Source: Methylomarinovum tepidoasis
GTDB lineage: Bacteria > Pseudomonadota > Gammaproteobacteria > Methylococcales > Methylothermaceae
DNA length: 64,000 nucleotides
NCBI RefSeq assembly: GCF_030294985.1
Contig: NZ_AP024718.1
Location: forward strand, 1,317,001 to 1,381,000
Direction of reading: 5' to 3'
The notes beneath the pieces are model-generated. The model was not told the origin of the DNA. It searched no databases and saw only the letters and a list, made by a program, of their open reading frames with translations. Made by a program: the position numbers and the translations under genes. Below, one piece after another: positions 42,401 to 49,564 of the stretch (the first letter of the stretch is position 1; each line of letters starts with the position of its first letter).

Positions 42401-42908
42401 CGGTTTCCACCTCGAGGGGGTAGAGGGTGCGCCGCCACCAGTCGGCCAGGGCCTGCTGGCGCAGGGCTTCGTCCTCGCCAATTTCCATGGCGAAGAGCTG
42501 GCCGCTGAGGAAGGCGAATTCCTCCAGCGCCCGCTGGCAAAAGCCGTGGATGGTGTAGATGGCCGCCTCGTCCATGCTCTGCAGGGCCAGGGTCAGGCGG
42601 CGGATGGTCAGATCCCGGTCTTCGAGCCCGGCGGCGAAACGGGACAGGGCGGCATCGTCGTTCTCCTCGCCGTCGCGCAGCCAGGCCAGCGCCTGGTACA
42701 GACGCAGGCGGATGCGCCCGCGCAGTTCCTCGGTGGCGGCGTTGGTGAAGGTCACCACCAGGATGTCGCGGGGCTGGCGGCCGGCGGCGATGTGACGCAG
42801 ATAGAGGTTGGCGAGGGTGTAGGTCTTGCCGGTGCCGGCGCTGGCCTCGATCAGGGTGGTGCCGGCCAGGGGCAGCTCGAACAGGGTGTCGGTGGTCAGC
42901 GGTTTCAT
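39432..42908 (-). CDS. recB: Exodeoxyribonuclease V beta subunit RecB
   Basis: A 1158-residue helicase-nuclease. Walker A is LIEASAGTGKTYTLANLYLRH near residue 19, Walker B AMVDEFQDTDPIQYRIF, and HAAKGLQYPIVFVPF is a later helicase motif. The C-terminal nuclease domain shows GVIDLVFEHEGRYWIADFKS, with the D and DxK residues of the active site. The start MKPLTTDTLFEL at 42908 overlaps the recC stop; a longer open frame upstream lies inside recC and is rejected. RecBCD processes DNA ends for repair and degrades linear phage DNA. Confidence 0.95.
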   Translation of the reverse strand: MKPLTTDTLFELPLAGTTLIEASAGTGKTYTLANLYLRHIAAGRQPRDILVVTFTNAATEELRGRIRLRLYQALAWLRDGEENDDAALSRFAAGLEDRDLTIRRLTLALQSMDEAAIYTIHGFCQRALEEFAFLSGQLFAMEIGEDEALRQQALADWWRRTLYPLEVETAALIERAVGGFERFCQTMKALDRPEPPQLDPAPQPLAQIRKTLPKLRAQLATLAGQWPGVKGKICRQLSDCPALKRNGGYKQAALEQAFEQLEAFFRNPGIDSVPDKLELLTPQKLKSSLKKNAGPAPQDPFLDACGIFWKTYQEIQADLAHSCFHDALQYVREQTAEAKRRQGLRTFDDLLTGLDQALADAPQLAGHLAERFPVAMVDEFQDTDPIQYRIFRRIYRDRDDICLTLIGDPKQAIYSFRDADLFIYLRAKAEIPKENRWTLVTNWRSTPGLIEAVNRFFQITENPFLDENIPFIAAEPAPQRHRHLIRNGQPPVTVWQLPWDETEKPKPLNLDEARDRVARAVAAEIAALLAEGEAKTTKLGDDPVQAGDVAVLVPTSREGARIKRALAALGIPAVLISRDSVWESEEAEGLVQLLEAVAAPEDRRLARRALASPLLGLTLEEIGRRLADERGWAEWVETLETTRSRWLEQGFLPAFWHLLGRIGLPGRLNRSGDPARRLTNLIHLGELIHQAARTHAGIDACLTWVRRTRAERHGEANELRLEDDEKLVRIATIHAAKGLQYPIVFVPFLFSCRPRKAEGLVLWHDEKGIRRATFEPDKDSEAMRRAEAERLAEDIRLLYVALTRAESALYLAFGPAGTREGHAGRTALARLLSGSDREIKPGKVDPAWLEKLAVSEHIRVLPLPEPEGDAAATRQRRPPPQDLEPARFQRRLERIWQVQSYTAMSEGLPRPPSVPRDEAVTDPALAYPAGPLVGAFLHELLEHLDFAGSLAAQIPALVQRLAPRHGLDPEDMEPGLLDWLEKVAQTPLQPGLTLAGIPLERQLRELSFDFATGPVDPKTLEACLNELEPKGERPPLSLEAFEGLVTGVIDLVFEHEGRYWIADFKSDFLGARLRDYGPKRMGEEIRQRRYDLQYALYTLALHRYLRVRLRDYDYATHFGGVFYLFLRGMRPGKRRYGIFSTRPPRALIERLDTEVFPR

Positions 42909-45900
42909 TCCAGGACTCCTGCCTCCAAAGGGGGCTTGAACAGCCGCAGCGCCCAATCCTGAAAGTCGGCATCGGTGTAGACCGGATCGCTCCGGCCCCG
43001 CAGCGCCAGGGCGACGTAGGCGTCCCGTTCCCGTTCTCCCGAGTACTGCCAGCTGCCTTCGAGCGCCTGCCTGGCGGCCGTTTCCGGGTCCTTTTCCGCG
43101 GTGATCCAGGCCCAGGCGGTCTTGGGCGGCAGCGGCAGGGGCCGGTGCAGGGCCTGCCAGGCGATGTCGAGCAGCTCGGCCAGATGGCGGCGGGCCTGGG
43201 TTTGCGGCAGTTTCTTCTCGAGGCGGTAGCGCTGGATGCCGGCCTTGCTGCGTCCGTAGTGGCAGGCCTCGCCTTCCCCCGGCTCGGTCAGGGACCAGAG
43301 CAGGTGTTCGAGCCACAGGGTCACCACGTCCCGGCCGTCGATGGCGGCCGGGCGCAGCCGCAGCAACCGCTCGCCCCGCAGGGTCAGGCGGCCGTGCAAC
43401 CGCCAGGGCCGCCCGCCGCTGTCTTGCAACTCGAGGGCGATCGGCAGGTGATGGGGCGCTTCCGGGTCGATTTCCGCCGTCAGGGATGCGATGGCTTCCT
43501 GCAGTTCGCGCAGCACCCGGGTTCCCGGGGCGCCGTGGGGCAGGCGGCCTTCGGCGCGAAGGTCCGCTTCCGTGACCGTCCGGCCTTCGAGCCAGGCCTG
43601 GAGGAGATGGTCCTCGAGACTGTAGCGCTCCAGCCCCTCGAGGCTGAAGATCTCGGTGTCGGGCGCCGCGTCCGGGTCGTCGAGGCGGAGGCCGAGGCGC
43701 CGCTGGATGAAGGCCCGCAGGGGATGGGTCAGAATCTGCCGCAACCGCGCCAGGGAAACGTCCCGGGCGCTGTCGTCGGGGGGCTCGGGATGCCAGGGTT
43801 CGGGTTCGCCGGGGGCGGCCGGCCGGGCCAGATGGCGGGCGATCTCGCACCACCAGGGATCGAAACTTGGGCCGTGCTTGAAATTGCGGGGGCTGAAGGG
43901 CTGCAGAGGGTGTTCGTGGACCAGGACCTTGCGGGGCTTTTGGCCGCCGATGCGGTAGCGGCGGTCGAGGTCGTCGAGCAGCTCGGACACCAGGGCCGAG
44001 GGCGGGATCTCCTCGTTGCTGCGAAGGTCGCGGCCGGTGTAGCTGATGATCAGGCGCTCGCGGGCGGCCAGCAGGGTTTCGAGCAGCAGGAAGCGGTCCT
44101 CGTGGCCGGGATGGGGGTCGCCCGGGCGGGGGTGGCCGGCCAGGGCGTCGAACTCGGCCCGGCCGGCCTGGCGGGGGAAGTCGCCGTCGTTCATGCCCAG
44201 AAGGACGATCACCCGGAAGGGAACCCCGCGCAGGGGCAGCATGCCGCAGAAGGTCACCCCGCCCCGGAACAGGCGGCCGGGGCGGGGGGTGTCGGCCAGG
44301 CAGGTCTGGAGCCAGTGGCGCACCAGGAGCCAGTCCAGGGTCCTGTCGCCTGCCAGTTCGCCCAGCTCGGCGCACGCCTCGCGGATGCGCTGCAGGTAGC
44401 CGTCCGGATCCCGGGCGGCCTCACCGAAGAAGGCGTCCAGCAATTGGTTGAGACGCCGTTGCCAGTCCGCTCCGGTGGCCGGGGTTTGCAGGATTTCGCG
44501 CCATTCCCGCAGGCGGTCGAGCAGGTCGGCCAGTTTTCCCACGGCGTCGGCGAGCGAACCGCTCACCGGCAGGGCGGCGATGCCGTCGTAATGGCTCGGG
44601 CGGCCCAGGGCGTAGCCGAGCAGCAGCCGCTCGAGCCCCTGCCGCCAGGTGTTTTCGTGGGTTTGCGGCAGGTCCAGATCCTGTTTCTGGGAGGCGTCCA
44701 TTCCCCAGAAGATCCTCGCCTGGTCGCTCCAGTCGTGGATGGCCTCGATTTCGTCGTCGTCGAAGCCGAACTGCCGGGCGACCTGGGGGATGTCCAGCAA
44801 GGCGAGCACCTCGGGGCGGGTGAAGCGGCTTTCCGGCAGTGCCACCAGCTGCAGAAAGGCGGTCAGGAGGGGATGGGCGTCGGCGATGGAGACGTCGGCC
44901 AGGTGCCAGGGCAGGGCGGGGCGGTCCGGGTGGTCGTCACCGAAGACCGCCTCGATGTAGGGGGCGTAGCTGTTGATCTTCGGCACCAGCACCAGGATGT
45001 CCTCCGGTTCGAGGCTGGCATCGGCGTTCAGCAGCCCCAGCAGGGTGTCGTGCAAAACCTGGCATTCCCGCAGGGGGCTGTGGGCCACGTGGATCTGGAG
45101 GGAACCGTCGGCCCCGGACAAGTGGCGGATTTTCGGGGTATCCTCGCCGCCCTGAAGTTCGAAGATGTCGGCCTGCACATGCCTGAGCAGGGTGGTTCTC
45201 TCCGGCGGGCGCAGGTGCGAAGTTTCGAGGGGGGAGTCGAAGGCGTCGAGCAGCAGATCCTGGAAGGTCTGGCCCTCCCGCCCCCAGGATGCCAGCAGGG
45301 GGTGGCCGGTTTCCTGCAGTTCGGCCGCCTCCGGATCGTGCAGGCGGGTGCGGGCCCGGGCCTTGAGGGAGCGCAGGTCGGCCCAGTAGTGTTCGGTGGG
45401 GCTCAGCAGCCAGAAATGCAGCTCGGTGTGCCGGCTCAGGGCGGCGAGCAGGGGCATGAAGCCCGGCGGCAGGCTGTGAAGGGCGAAAAAGTCCACCCGT
45501 CCGGGCAGGCCGGCCGGCTGTCCGTCTGCCAGCGCCTGGCCCAGGCGGTCGAGGGCGATGACCCGGTGACTGGCGGCGTCCCGGCTGACATGCCGCCACA
45601 GTTCGCCCTGCCAGGCCGGCGGCCCCTTAGGGTGCTCGCCGGCGTCCCAGGTCCGGATCCAGTCCGGGCGGTAATACAGATAGCGGTCGTAGACGTCGGC
45701 CAGGCGCCCGGCCAGCTGGAAGCGGCCGATGCTGTCGCGGCAGCGCTCGAGATAGGCTTGGACGGTTTCGAATCCGGGCCGGGGGGCCAGTTCGGGCAAG
45801 GCTTCGTACAGGCGCCAGGTCAGGCGTTCCCGCGACAGCGGATCGTCGGCCGGCAGGTCCTGCAGCAGCCGCCGGGCCAGGGACCAGAGAAAGCCGCCGG

Positions 45901-46099
45901 GGAGGGGATAGTCGATGTGGGCAGCGATGCCAAGACGGCCGGCCAGCTGCCATTGCAGCCACAGGGCGAGGGCCGGGGCGCCGACGACCACGGTCTGGGG
46001 CGTCAGCGGCGGGGTGCGACTGGCCTCGAGCGCCCGGGACAGTTCAGCCGCCAGAGTCTCGAGGTGGTTGGCGCTGTGGATGTGAACGTGTTCAGGCAT
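42905..46099 (-). CDS. recC: Exodeoxyribonuclease V gamma subunit RecC
   Basis: A 1064-residue Chi-recognition subunit, an inactivated helicase relative. Family marks are HIHSANHLETLAAELSRAL at the N-terminus, LQWQLAGRLGIAAHIDYPLP, HLSGADGSLQIHVAHSPLRE, EDILVLVPKINSYAPYIEAVF, and GVTFCGMLPLRGVPFRVIVL with LLGMNDGDFPR. It is the first gene of recC-recB-recD, with 4-bp overlaps between them. It is divergent from the unknown gene at 46133 across 33 bp. Confidence 0.95.
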   Translation of the reverse strand: MPEHVHIHSANHLETLAAELSRALEASRTPPLTPQTVVVGAPALALWLQWQLAGRLGIAAHIDYPLPGGFLWSLARRLLQDLPADDPLSRERLTWRLYEALPELAPRPGFETVQAYLERCRDSIGRFQLAGRLADVYDRYLYYRPDWIRTWDAGEHPKGPPAWQGELWRHVSRDAASHRVIALDRLGQALADGQPAGLPGRVDFFALHSLPPGFMPLLAALSRHTELHFWLLSPTEHYWADLRSLKARARTRLHDPEAAELQETGHPLLASWGREGQTFQDLLLDAFDSPLETSHLRPPERTTLLRHVQADIFELQGGEDTPKIRHLSGADGSLQIHVAHSPLRECQVLHDTLLGLLNADASLEPEDILVLVPKINSYAPYIEAVFGDDHPDRPALPWHLADVSIADAHPLLTAFLQLVALPESRFTRPEVLALLDIPQVARQFGFDDDEIEAIHDWSDQARIFWGMDASQKQDLDLPQTHENTWRQGLERLLLGYALGRPSHYDGIAALPVSGSLADAVGKLADLLDRLREWREILQTPATGADWQRRLNQLLDAFFGEAARDPDGYLQRIREACAELGELAGDRTLDWLLVRHWLQTCLADTPRPGRLFRGGVTFCGMLPLRGVPFRVIVLLGMNDGDFPRQAGRAEFDALAGHPRPGDPHPGHEDRFLLLETLLAARERLIISYTGRDLRSNEEIPPSALVSELLDDLDRRYRIGGQKPRKVLVHEHPLQPFSPRNFKHGPSFDPWWCEIARHLARPAAPGEPEPWHPEPPDDSARDVSLARLRQILTHPLRAFIQRRLGLRLDDPDAAPDTEIFSLEGLERYSLEDHLLQAWLEGRTVTEADLRAEGRLPHGAPGTRVLRELQEAIASLTAEIDPEAPHHLPIALELQDSGGRPWRLHGRLTLRGERLLRLRPAAIDGRDVVTLWLEHLLWSLTEPGEGEACHYGRSKAGIQRYRLEKKLPQTQARRHLAELLDIAWQALHRPLPLPPKTAWAWITAEKDPETAARQALEGSWQYSGERERDAYVALALRGRSDPVYTDADFQDWALRLFKPPLEAGVLE

Positions 46100-46132
46100 G
46101 TTTCAAATATAATCGCCGAAGAAGGTTTTTCC

Positions 46133-46843
46133 ATGTACGAGGATCTGTTTTCCGGCCATCAGAGCGCGGTTTCCGTCGCCGTGGGCGATGCCCCTGGAGA
46201 ATCGCCATGGATGCTTCCCTGGTGCGACGATCGTGGCCGCCCGTTGCCGCTGCCGGCCTTGGCCCGGGCGACGGTCCGTTTTCTGAGACAGGCCAGCCGG
46301 CAGCCTGGGCAGACCTTCGATCTGAGTTCCCTGACGTGCTGGGACGGCTATCCTGCCGCGCATGTGGCGCCGTTGTTTGCCGCAGCATCTGCCAATTGCC
46401 GGCTGCCTGCCGCCTGGCAGGACTTGTTGAAACCCTGGAACGGGATGGCCGCAAAAACCGTCCGCATCGCCTTGGTGGGGCGGGCGGGCGACAGCCACAC
46501 TGTGGCGCAGGGGCTGAGCCGCCTGACGGCGCGTCTCGATGCCGCCCGTATGGCGCTGCTGCTACCGGAAGAGGGCGTCCTGGCCGAAGAGGCCAGGGTC
46601 TGGGCCGGCCGTCGGGGGATTGCCTGCTACCGCTTTCCCGCCTTCTGGCGGGAGGTGCGGGTGCCCCATGCCGAAATCCGCCACGGTTCGGTCGGCAAGC
46701 GCTACAACCTCCGCGCCGGCCGGGACCGGGACGCCAGAATCCTGGCGAACGCCACCCATGTGATCGGCTTTGGTGCTTGGCCCGGTGAGATCCGGGAATT
46801 GGTCCGGGCATTGGCGCTGCCCTCGCGCCTGGTCCGCTCATGA
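46133..46843 (+). CDS. Uncharacterised protein with a possible SLOG/DUF2493-like C-terminus
   Basis: A 236-residue protein that I do not recognise. It begins MYEDLFSGHQSAVSVAVGD and contains LTCWDGYPAAHVAPLFAAAS. The second half reads VRIALVGRAGDSHTVAQGLS ... RHGSVGKRYNLRAGRDRDAR followed by ILANATHVIGFG; the nucleotide-binding look (early VG.AGDS, later R-RD-x-A-R then an ADxVIxF-like strand) resembles SLOG-fold DUF2493 proteins. The start has AAGAAGG upstream. Its divergent, 33-bp proximity to recC could mean shared control, but no role is shown. Confidence 0.6.
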   Translation: MYEDLFSGHQSAVSVAVGDAPGESPWMLPWCDDRGRPLPLPALARATVRFLRQASRQPGQTFDLSSLTCWDGYPAAHVAPLFAAASANCRLPAAWQDLLKPWNGMAAKTVRIALVGRAGDSHTVAQGLSRLTARLDAARMALLLPEEGVLAEEARVWAGRRGIACYRFPAFWREVRVPHAEIRHGSVGKRYNLRAGRDRDARILANATHVIGFGAWPGEIRELVRALALPSRLVRS

Positions 46844-46917
46844 GCCGTCCGGTTCGATGCGGTGTTTTTTCAGCAGGTGGTAAGTGCTGTCGTCACGAGT
46901 TTATGGGATGCTGAAGT

Positions 46918-47203
46918 CTGTTTGGACTCGCTATGCCATGACGACACCTGCCCACCGTCGTCACGATATTTCCGGCTGGGTTTGGGGATTGTTGGAACCG
47001 CATCTTCCCGGGCGGGATCTGCCGCCGGATTGCGGGGATTGGAAGAACGTCCATCGAAGGTTCTGCCGCTGGCGAGACAAGGGGGTGTGGGAGAAGGTTC
47101 TCAAGCAGCTGAAAATACGGCTTCTTTCCTTGCCGCCGTGCACATCCGCTGTATCGCCATTTGGGCATCAATTTTGTGATGACATTATCTAGAGTCCAAA
47201 CAG
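46918..47203 (+). mobile_element. Internally deleted IS5-family element (286 bp)
   Basis: Perfect 12-bp terminal inverted repeats: CTGTTTGGACTC at 46918-46929 and its complement at 47192-47203. Inside is a shortened transposase frame (46938 onward). This is a MITE-like deletion derivative, possibly mobilised in trans by a full-length relative elsewhere. With its flanks it accounts for the 370-bp gene-free stretch between the SLOG-like gene and the ELM1-like gene. Confidence 0.8.
46938..47192 (+). pseudogene. IS5-family transposase fragment
   Basis: Beginning at ATG 46938 the frame reads MTTPAHRRHDISGWVWGLLE and PHLPG, the IS5 (DUF4096-type) N-terminus, then jumps directly to DLPPDCGDWKNVHRRFCRW and RDKGVWEKVLKQL. 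Intact members have about 25 residues between these two blocks, and the whole DDE core is missing after this point. The remainder up to the terminal repeat is unrelated. No activity is expected. Confidence 0.8.
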
Positions 47204-47211
47204 GCGCTGTC

Positions 47212-48297
47212 TTACATATCCAGAAGCGCCCGGATGCGTCGCGTTACCTTGGGCAATTCGTCTTCAAGCGATGGCGGTGACAGGGACAGGATGTCGCCCT
47301 GCCCCAAAGGCAGGGCGGCGCCGCTGTGGTAGAGGTGCTGATGGATGTTCTCCAGGCGGCGTTCGTAGCCGATCAGTCCCAGACCGAACAGCAGCTGGCC
47401 AAGCCGGGCCCGGATGCTGCCGGGGGGCGGGTGATAGAGCAGCTCTCGCCCCAGCATCCGGGCCCAGGTGTGTCGCCACGACTGCTGGACCGGTAGCGGA
47501 AAGATCGCCAGCGGTTTGCCCAGGCGTGCCACTTCCATCATCATGGAAATGCTGTCGCCGGTGACGACGAAGGCATCGCCGTGGGCCAGCAGGCCGAAGT
47601 AGGGATTGTCGCCGCCTTCATGCCAGTCGTAGTAGGGCAGGCCGCTGGCACGGACCGCCTCCCGGACCGGGGCCTTGGTGCGCCGGCTGGTGCATAAGAA
47701 CGCCGTGCCCCTGCCTGCCAGGCGGCGGCTGCGTTCGATCAGGATCTCGGCTTCGGTCCGGCCGAAACGGTAGGGGCGGGTGCGGCCGCCGATCAGGACC
47801 GGAACCAATGGCCGCGGCAGGCCGGCGAGATGGTCGGCCCAGGCCGTGCGGGCTGCCTCGATCCTTTCCCGGTCGGGAAAAATGAGCGGAAACTTGAGTT
47901 CGAGCACCCGCGGATCGGGGGGCAGGGGATAGTGGGCGGCGGTGATGATGAGGTCATAAGGTGCCCACCCCCCTTTTGGCCGTCCCACCACGACGATCCG
48001 GCTGCGCCCGCCGCTCTGTCGTTTGATCCACAGGGCGGCGCTCATAGGACGGCGGCCGATGGTGAGGATCAGATCCGGCCAGGGGGGCGTCAGGGGATCC
48101 GAACGTTCAAGATCCAGATGGCTCAGGCTTGGGCGTATCTGCGGTTTGCCTTCCTGGTAGGCAGGTTTGCAGCGCAGGATCTTCCATTCGCACGGAAGCT
48201 CCAGGGCATTGGCGATGGCGCGCACCTGGGCGTTGTCGCCCGGCTTTTCTCCGACCACCAACCAGATGCGGGGATCAGACGGTTGTCGCGATGGCAT
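47212..48297 (-). CDS. ELM1/GtrOC1-like glycosyltransferase-fold protein (mitochondrial fission ELM1 family)
   Basis: A 361-residue protein of the PF06258 family: IWLVVGEKPGDNAQVRAIAN, LILTIGRRPMSAALWIKR, VVVGRPKGGWAPYDLIIT, LIGGRTRPYRF and VTGDSISMMMEVARLGKPLA. The fold is a GT-B glycosyltransferase-like two-domain Rossmann; bacterial members lie in LPS or envelope contexts, and the reaction is unproven. The start MPSRQPSDPRIW at 48297 overlaps the end of the upstream HAD gene, so both are likely one transcript. Confidence 0.8.
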   Translation of the reverse strand: MPSRQPSDPRIWLVVGEKPGDNAQVRAIANALELPCEWKILRCKPAYQEGKPQIRPSLSHLDLERSDPLTPPWPDLILTIGRRPMSAALWIKRQSGGRSRIVVVGRPKGGWAPYDLIITAAHYPLPPDPRVLELKFPLIFPDRERIEAARTAWADHLAGLPRPLVPVLIGGRTRPYRFGRTEAEILIERSRRLAGRGTAFLCTSRRTKAPVREAVRASGLPYYDWHEGGDNPYFGLLAHGDAFVVTGDSISMMMEVARLGKPLAIFPLPVQQSWRHTWARMLGRELLYHPPPGSIRARLGQLLFGLGLIGYERRLENIHQHLYHSGAALPLGQGDILSLSPPSLEDELPKVTRRIRALLDM

Positions 48298-48934
48298 CGG
48301 CAAGCTGTTGCAATGATTCGAAAGTATGGGCGGCCAGCTGCAGTGCTTCCGGGGGACGGTATTCGCCCGGGACCAAGACCGGCACGGCGCCGGCCCGGGC
48401 CGCCGCCAGCAGGCCGGTATGGGAATCTTCGACCGCCAGACAGTCGCCCGGTGCCTGCCCCAGCCGCTCACAAGCGAGCAGATAGATTTCCGGTGCGGGC
48501 TTGCCGGCCTCGACCTCGTCGCGGCAGACCAGTTCGGGGATCTCGGCGCGGATGCCGGCCAGCGCCAGGCATTTTTCCGCATAGGGGCGGCGGCTGTTGG
48601 TGGCGACCAGATAGGGGATCTCATGCCGCCGCAGCGCCGTCATCAGCGCCCCATAGCCGGGACGGGTGGCAATGCCTTCCGCTTCGACCTGACGGCGCCA
48701 GTGTTCGGCGCTCAAACGCTGGAAGCGCCCGAAATCGAAGCCGGGGCCAAAGGCTTCCGCCAAGATGTGGGCGATGCGGTCGATGCTCTGGCCGCTCAGG
48801 CGCCGGGCCAGGGGATCGTCGAGTTCGAATCCCAGCTCGGCGGCGGTCCGGCGCCAGGCGCGCAGATAACCGGCCTCGGTGTCGAGCAGCAGGCCGTCTA
48901 GGTCGAGGACGACGGCGCGGAAGGGCGGTAACAT
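48275..48934 (-). CDS. HAD family hydrolase, beta-phosphoglucomutase-like
   Basis: A 219-residue HAD phosphatase. Motif I is VVLDLDGLLLDTEAGYLRAW, motif II VATNSRRPYAEKCL, motif III the lysine in EVEAGKPAPEIYLL and motif IV VEDSHTGLLAA. The alpha-helical cap between residues about 15 and 80 places it in the beta-PGM/GS1-like subgroup. The substrate is unknown. The start MLPPFRAVVLD at 48934 is preferred; the frame upstream runs into the palindromic repeat. Confidence 0.87.
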   Translation of the reverse strand: MLPPFRAVVLDLDGLLLDTEAGYLRAWRRTAAELGFELDDPLARRLSGQSIDRIAHILAEAFGPGFDFGRFQRLSAEHWRRQVEAEGIATRPGYGALMTALRRHEIPYLVATNSRRPYAEKCLALAGIRAEIPELVCRDEVEAGKPAPEIYLLACERLGQAPGDCLAVEDSHTGLLAAARAGAVPVLVPGEYRPPEALQLAAHTFESLQQLADAIATTV

Positions 48935-48957
48935 CGGGTCTGCCTCCCAAGGTTGGC

Positions 48958-49061
48958 GGATGCCGGTCATTCGTCCTCCGGGACGCTGTGAATCCTTCCC
49001 TGGACGCTCGGTGCTTGGCCATCCAGGCCAAGTACGCCCTGCGAACGAATGACCGGCATCC
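48958..49061. repeat. Long inverted-repeat element with inner hairpin (104 bp)
   Basis: A perfect 17-bp inverted repeat, GGATGCCGGTCATTCGT at 48958-48974 and its complement at 49045-49061, encloses a second hairpin CTTGGCC-ATCCA-GGCCAAG. It fills the gap between the HAD gene and the flavin reductase gene. It could be an interspersed repeat/MITE or a transcript-end structure. Confidence 0.6.
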
Positions 49062-49075
49062 TCTCTCACGGGGGC

Positions 49076-49564
49076 CTAGAAGCGCTCGGGGAACAGCCGG
49101 CTGGCGCCGTCCATGTCGCCGGTGTCACGGTACAACAGCGGTTCTCCCAGGCGCTGGATCGCCCCGCCGACGACCCGCCCCATCACCACCCGGTGGTCGC
49201 CGGCAGGGCAGTCGTGATGGAAGTCGCAGTCGAGCCAGGCCAGGGCGTCGGTGAGGATCGGCGCGCCGCAGTGACCCGCCAGCCAGGGGACGCCGGCCAG
49301 CTTGTCGATGTCGCCGGGCTGGCCGAAGTGGCGCGCCAGTTCCAGTTGATCCTTCGCCAGCACGTTGACGGTGAAACCGTCCCCCTGCTTGAGGAGGGCG
49401 TAGGAGCGGTGGTCGGGATTGATGCTGAGGGCGACCAGCAGGGGGTCGAAGGAAACCTGCATCACCCAGGCGGCGGTGAAAGCGTTGCGGATCTCGCCCG
49501 CCGCCACACCGATGACATAGACGCCGCAGCTGATCAGCTTGAGCAGCTCCGCCGGGCGGGTCAC
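49076..49564 (-). CDS. Flavin reductase-like FMN-binding protein
   Basis: A 162-residue protein of the flavin reductase-like (DIM6/NTAB) fold: LISCGVYVIGVAAGEIRNAF, AAWVMQVSFDPLLVALSINP, GDGFTVNVLAKDQLELARHF and a C-terminal VVMGRVVGGAIQRLGEPLLYRD. Such proteins pass electrons from NAD(P)H to flavin or, fused to other modules, reduce oxygen or NO. The GTG start at 49564 overlaps the MutS-like stop (GTGA). Confidence 0.85.
   Translation of the reverse strand: MTRPAELLKLISCGVYVIGVAAGEIRNAFTAAWVMQVSFDPLLVALSINPDHRSYALLKQGDGFTVNVLAKDQLELARHFGQPGDIDKLAGVPWLAGHCGAPILTDALAWLDCDFHHDCPAGDHRVVMGRVVGGAIQRLGEPLLYRDTGDMDGASRLFPERF

Noticed and set aside
39432-44375. A 1647-codon frame suggesting a RecB with a huge N-terminal extension
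   Set aside because: The first 490 codons lie in a shifted frame inside recC; the RecB N-terminus with its Walker A starts at 42908.
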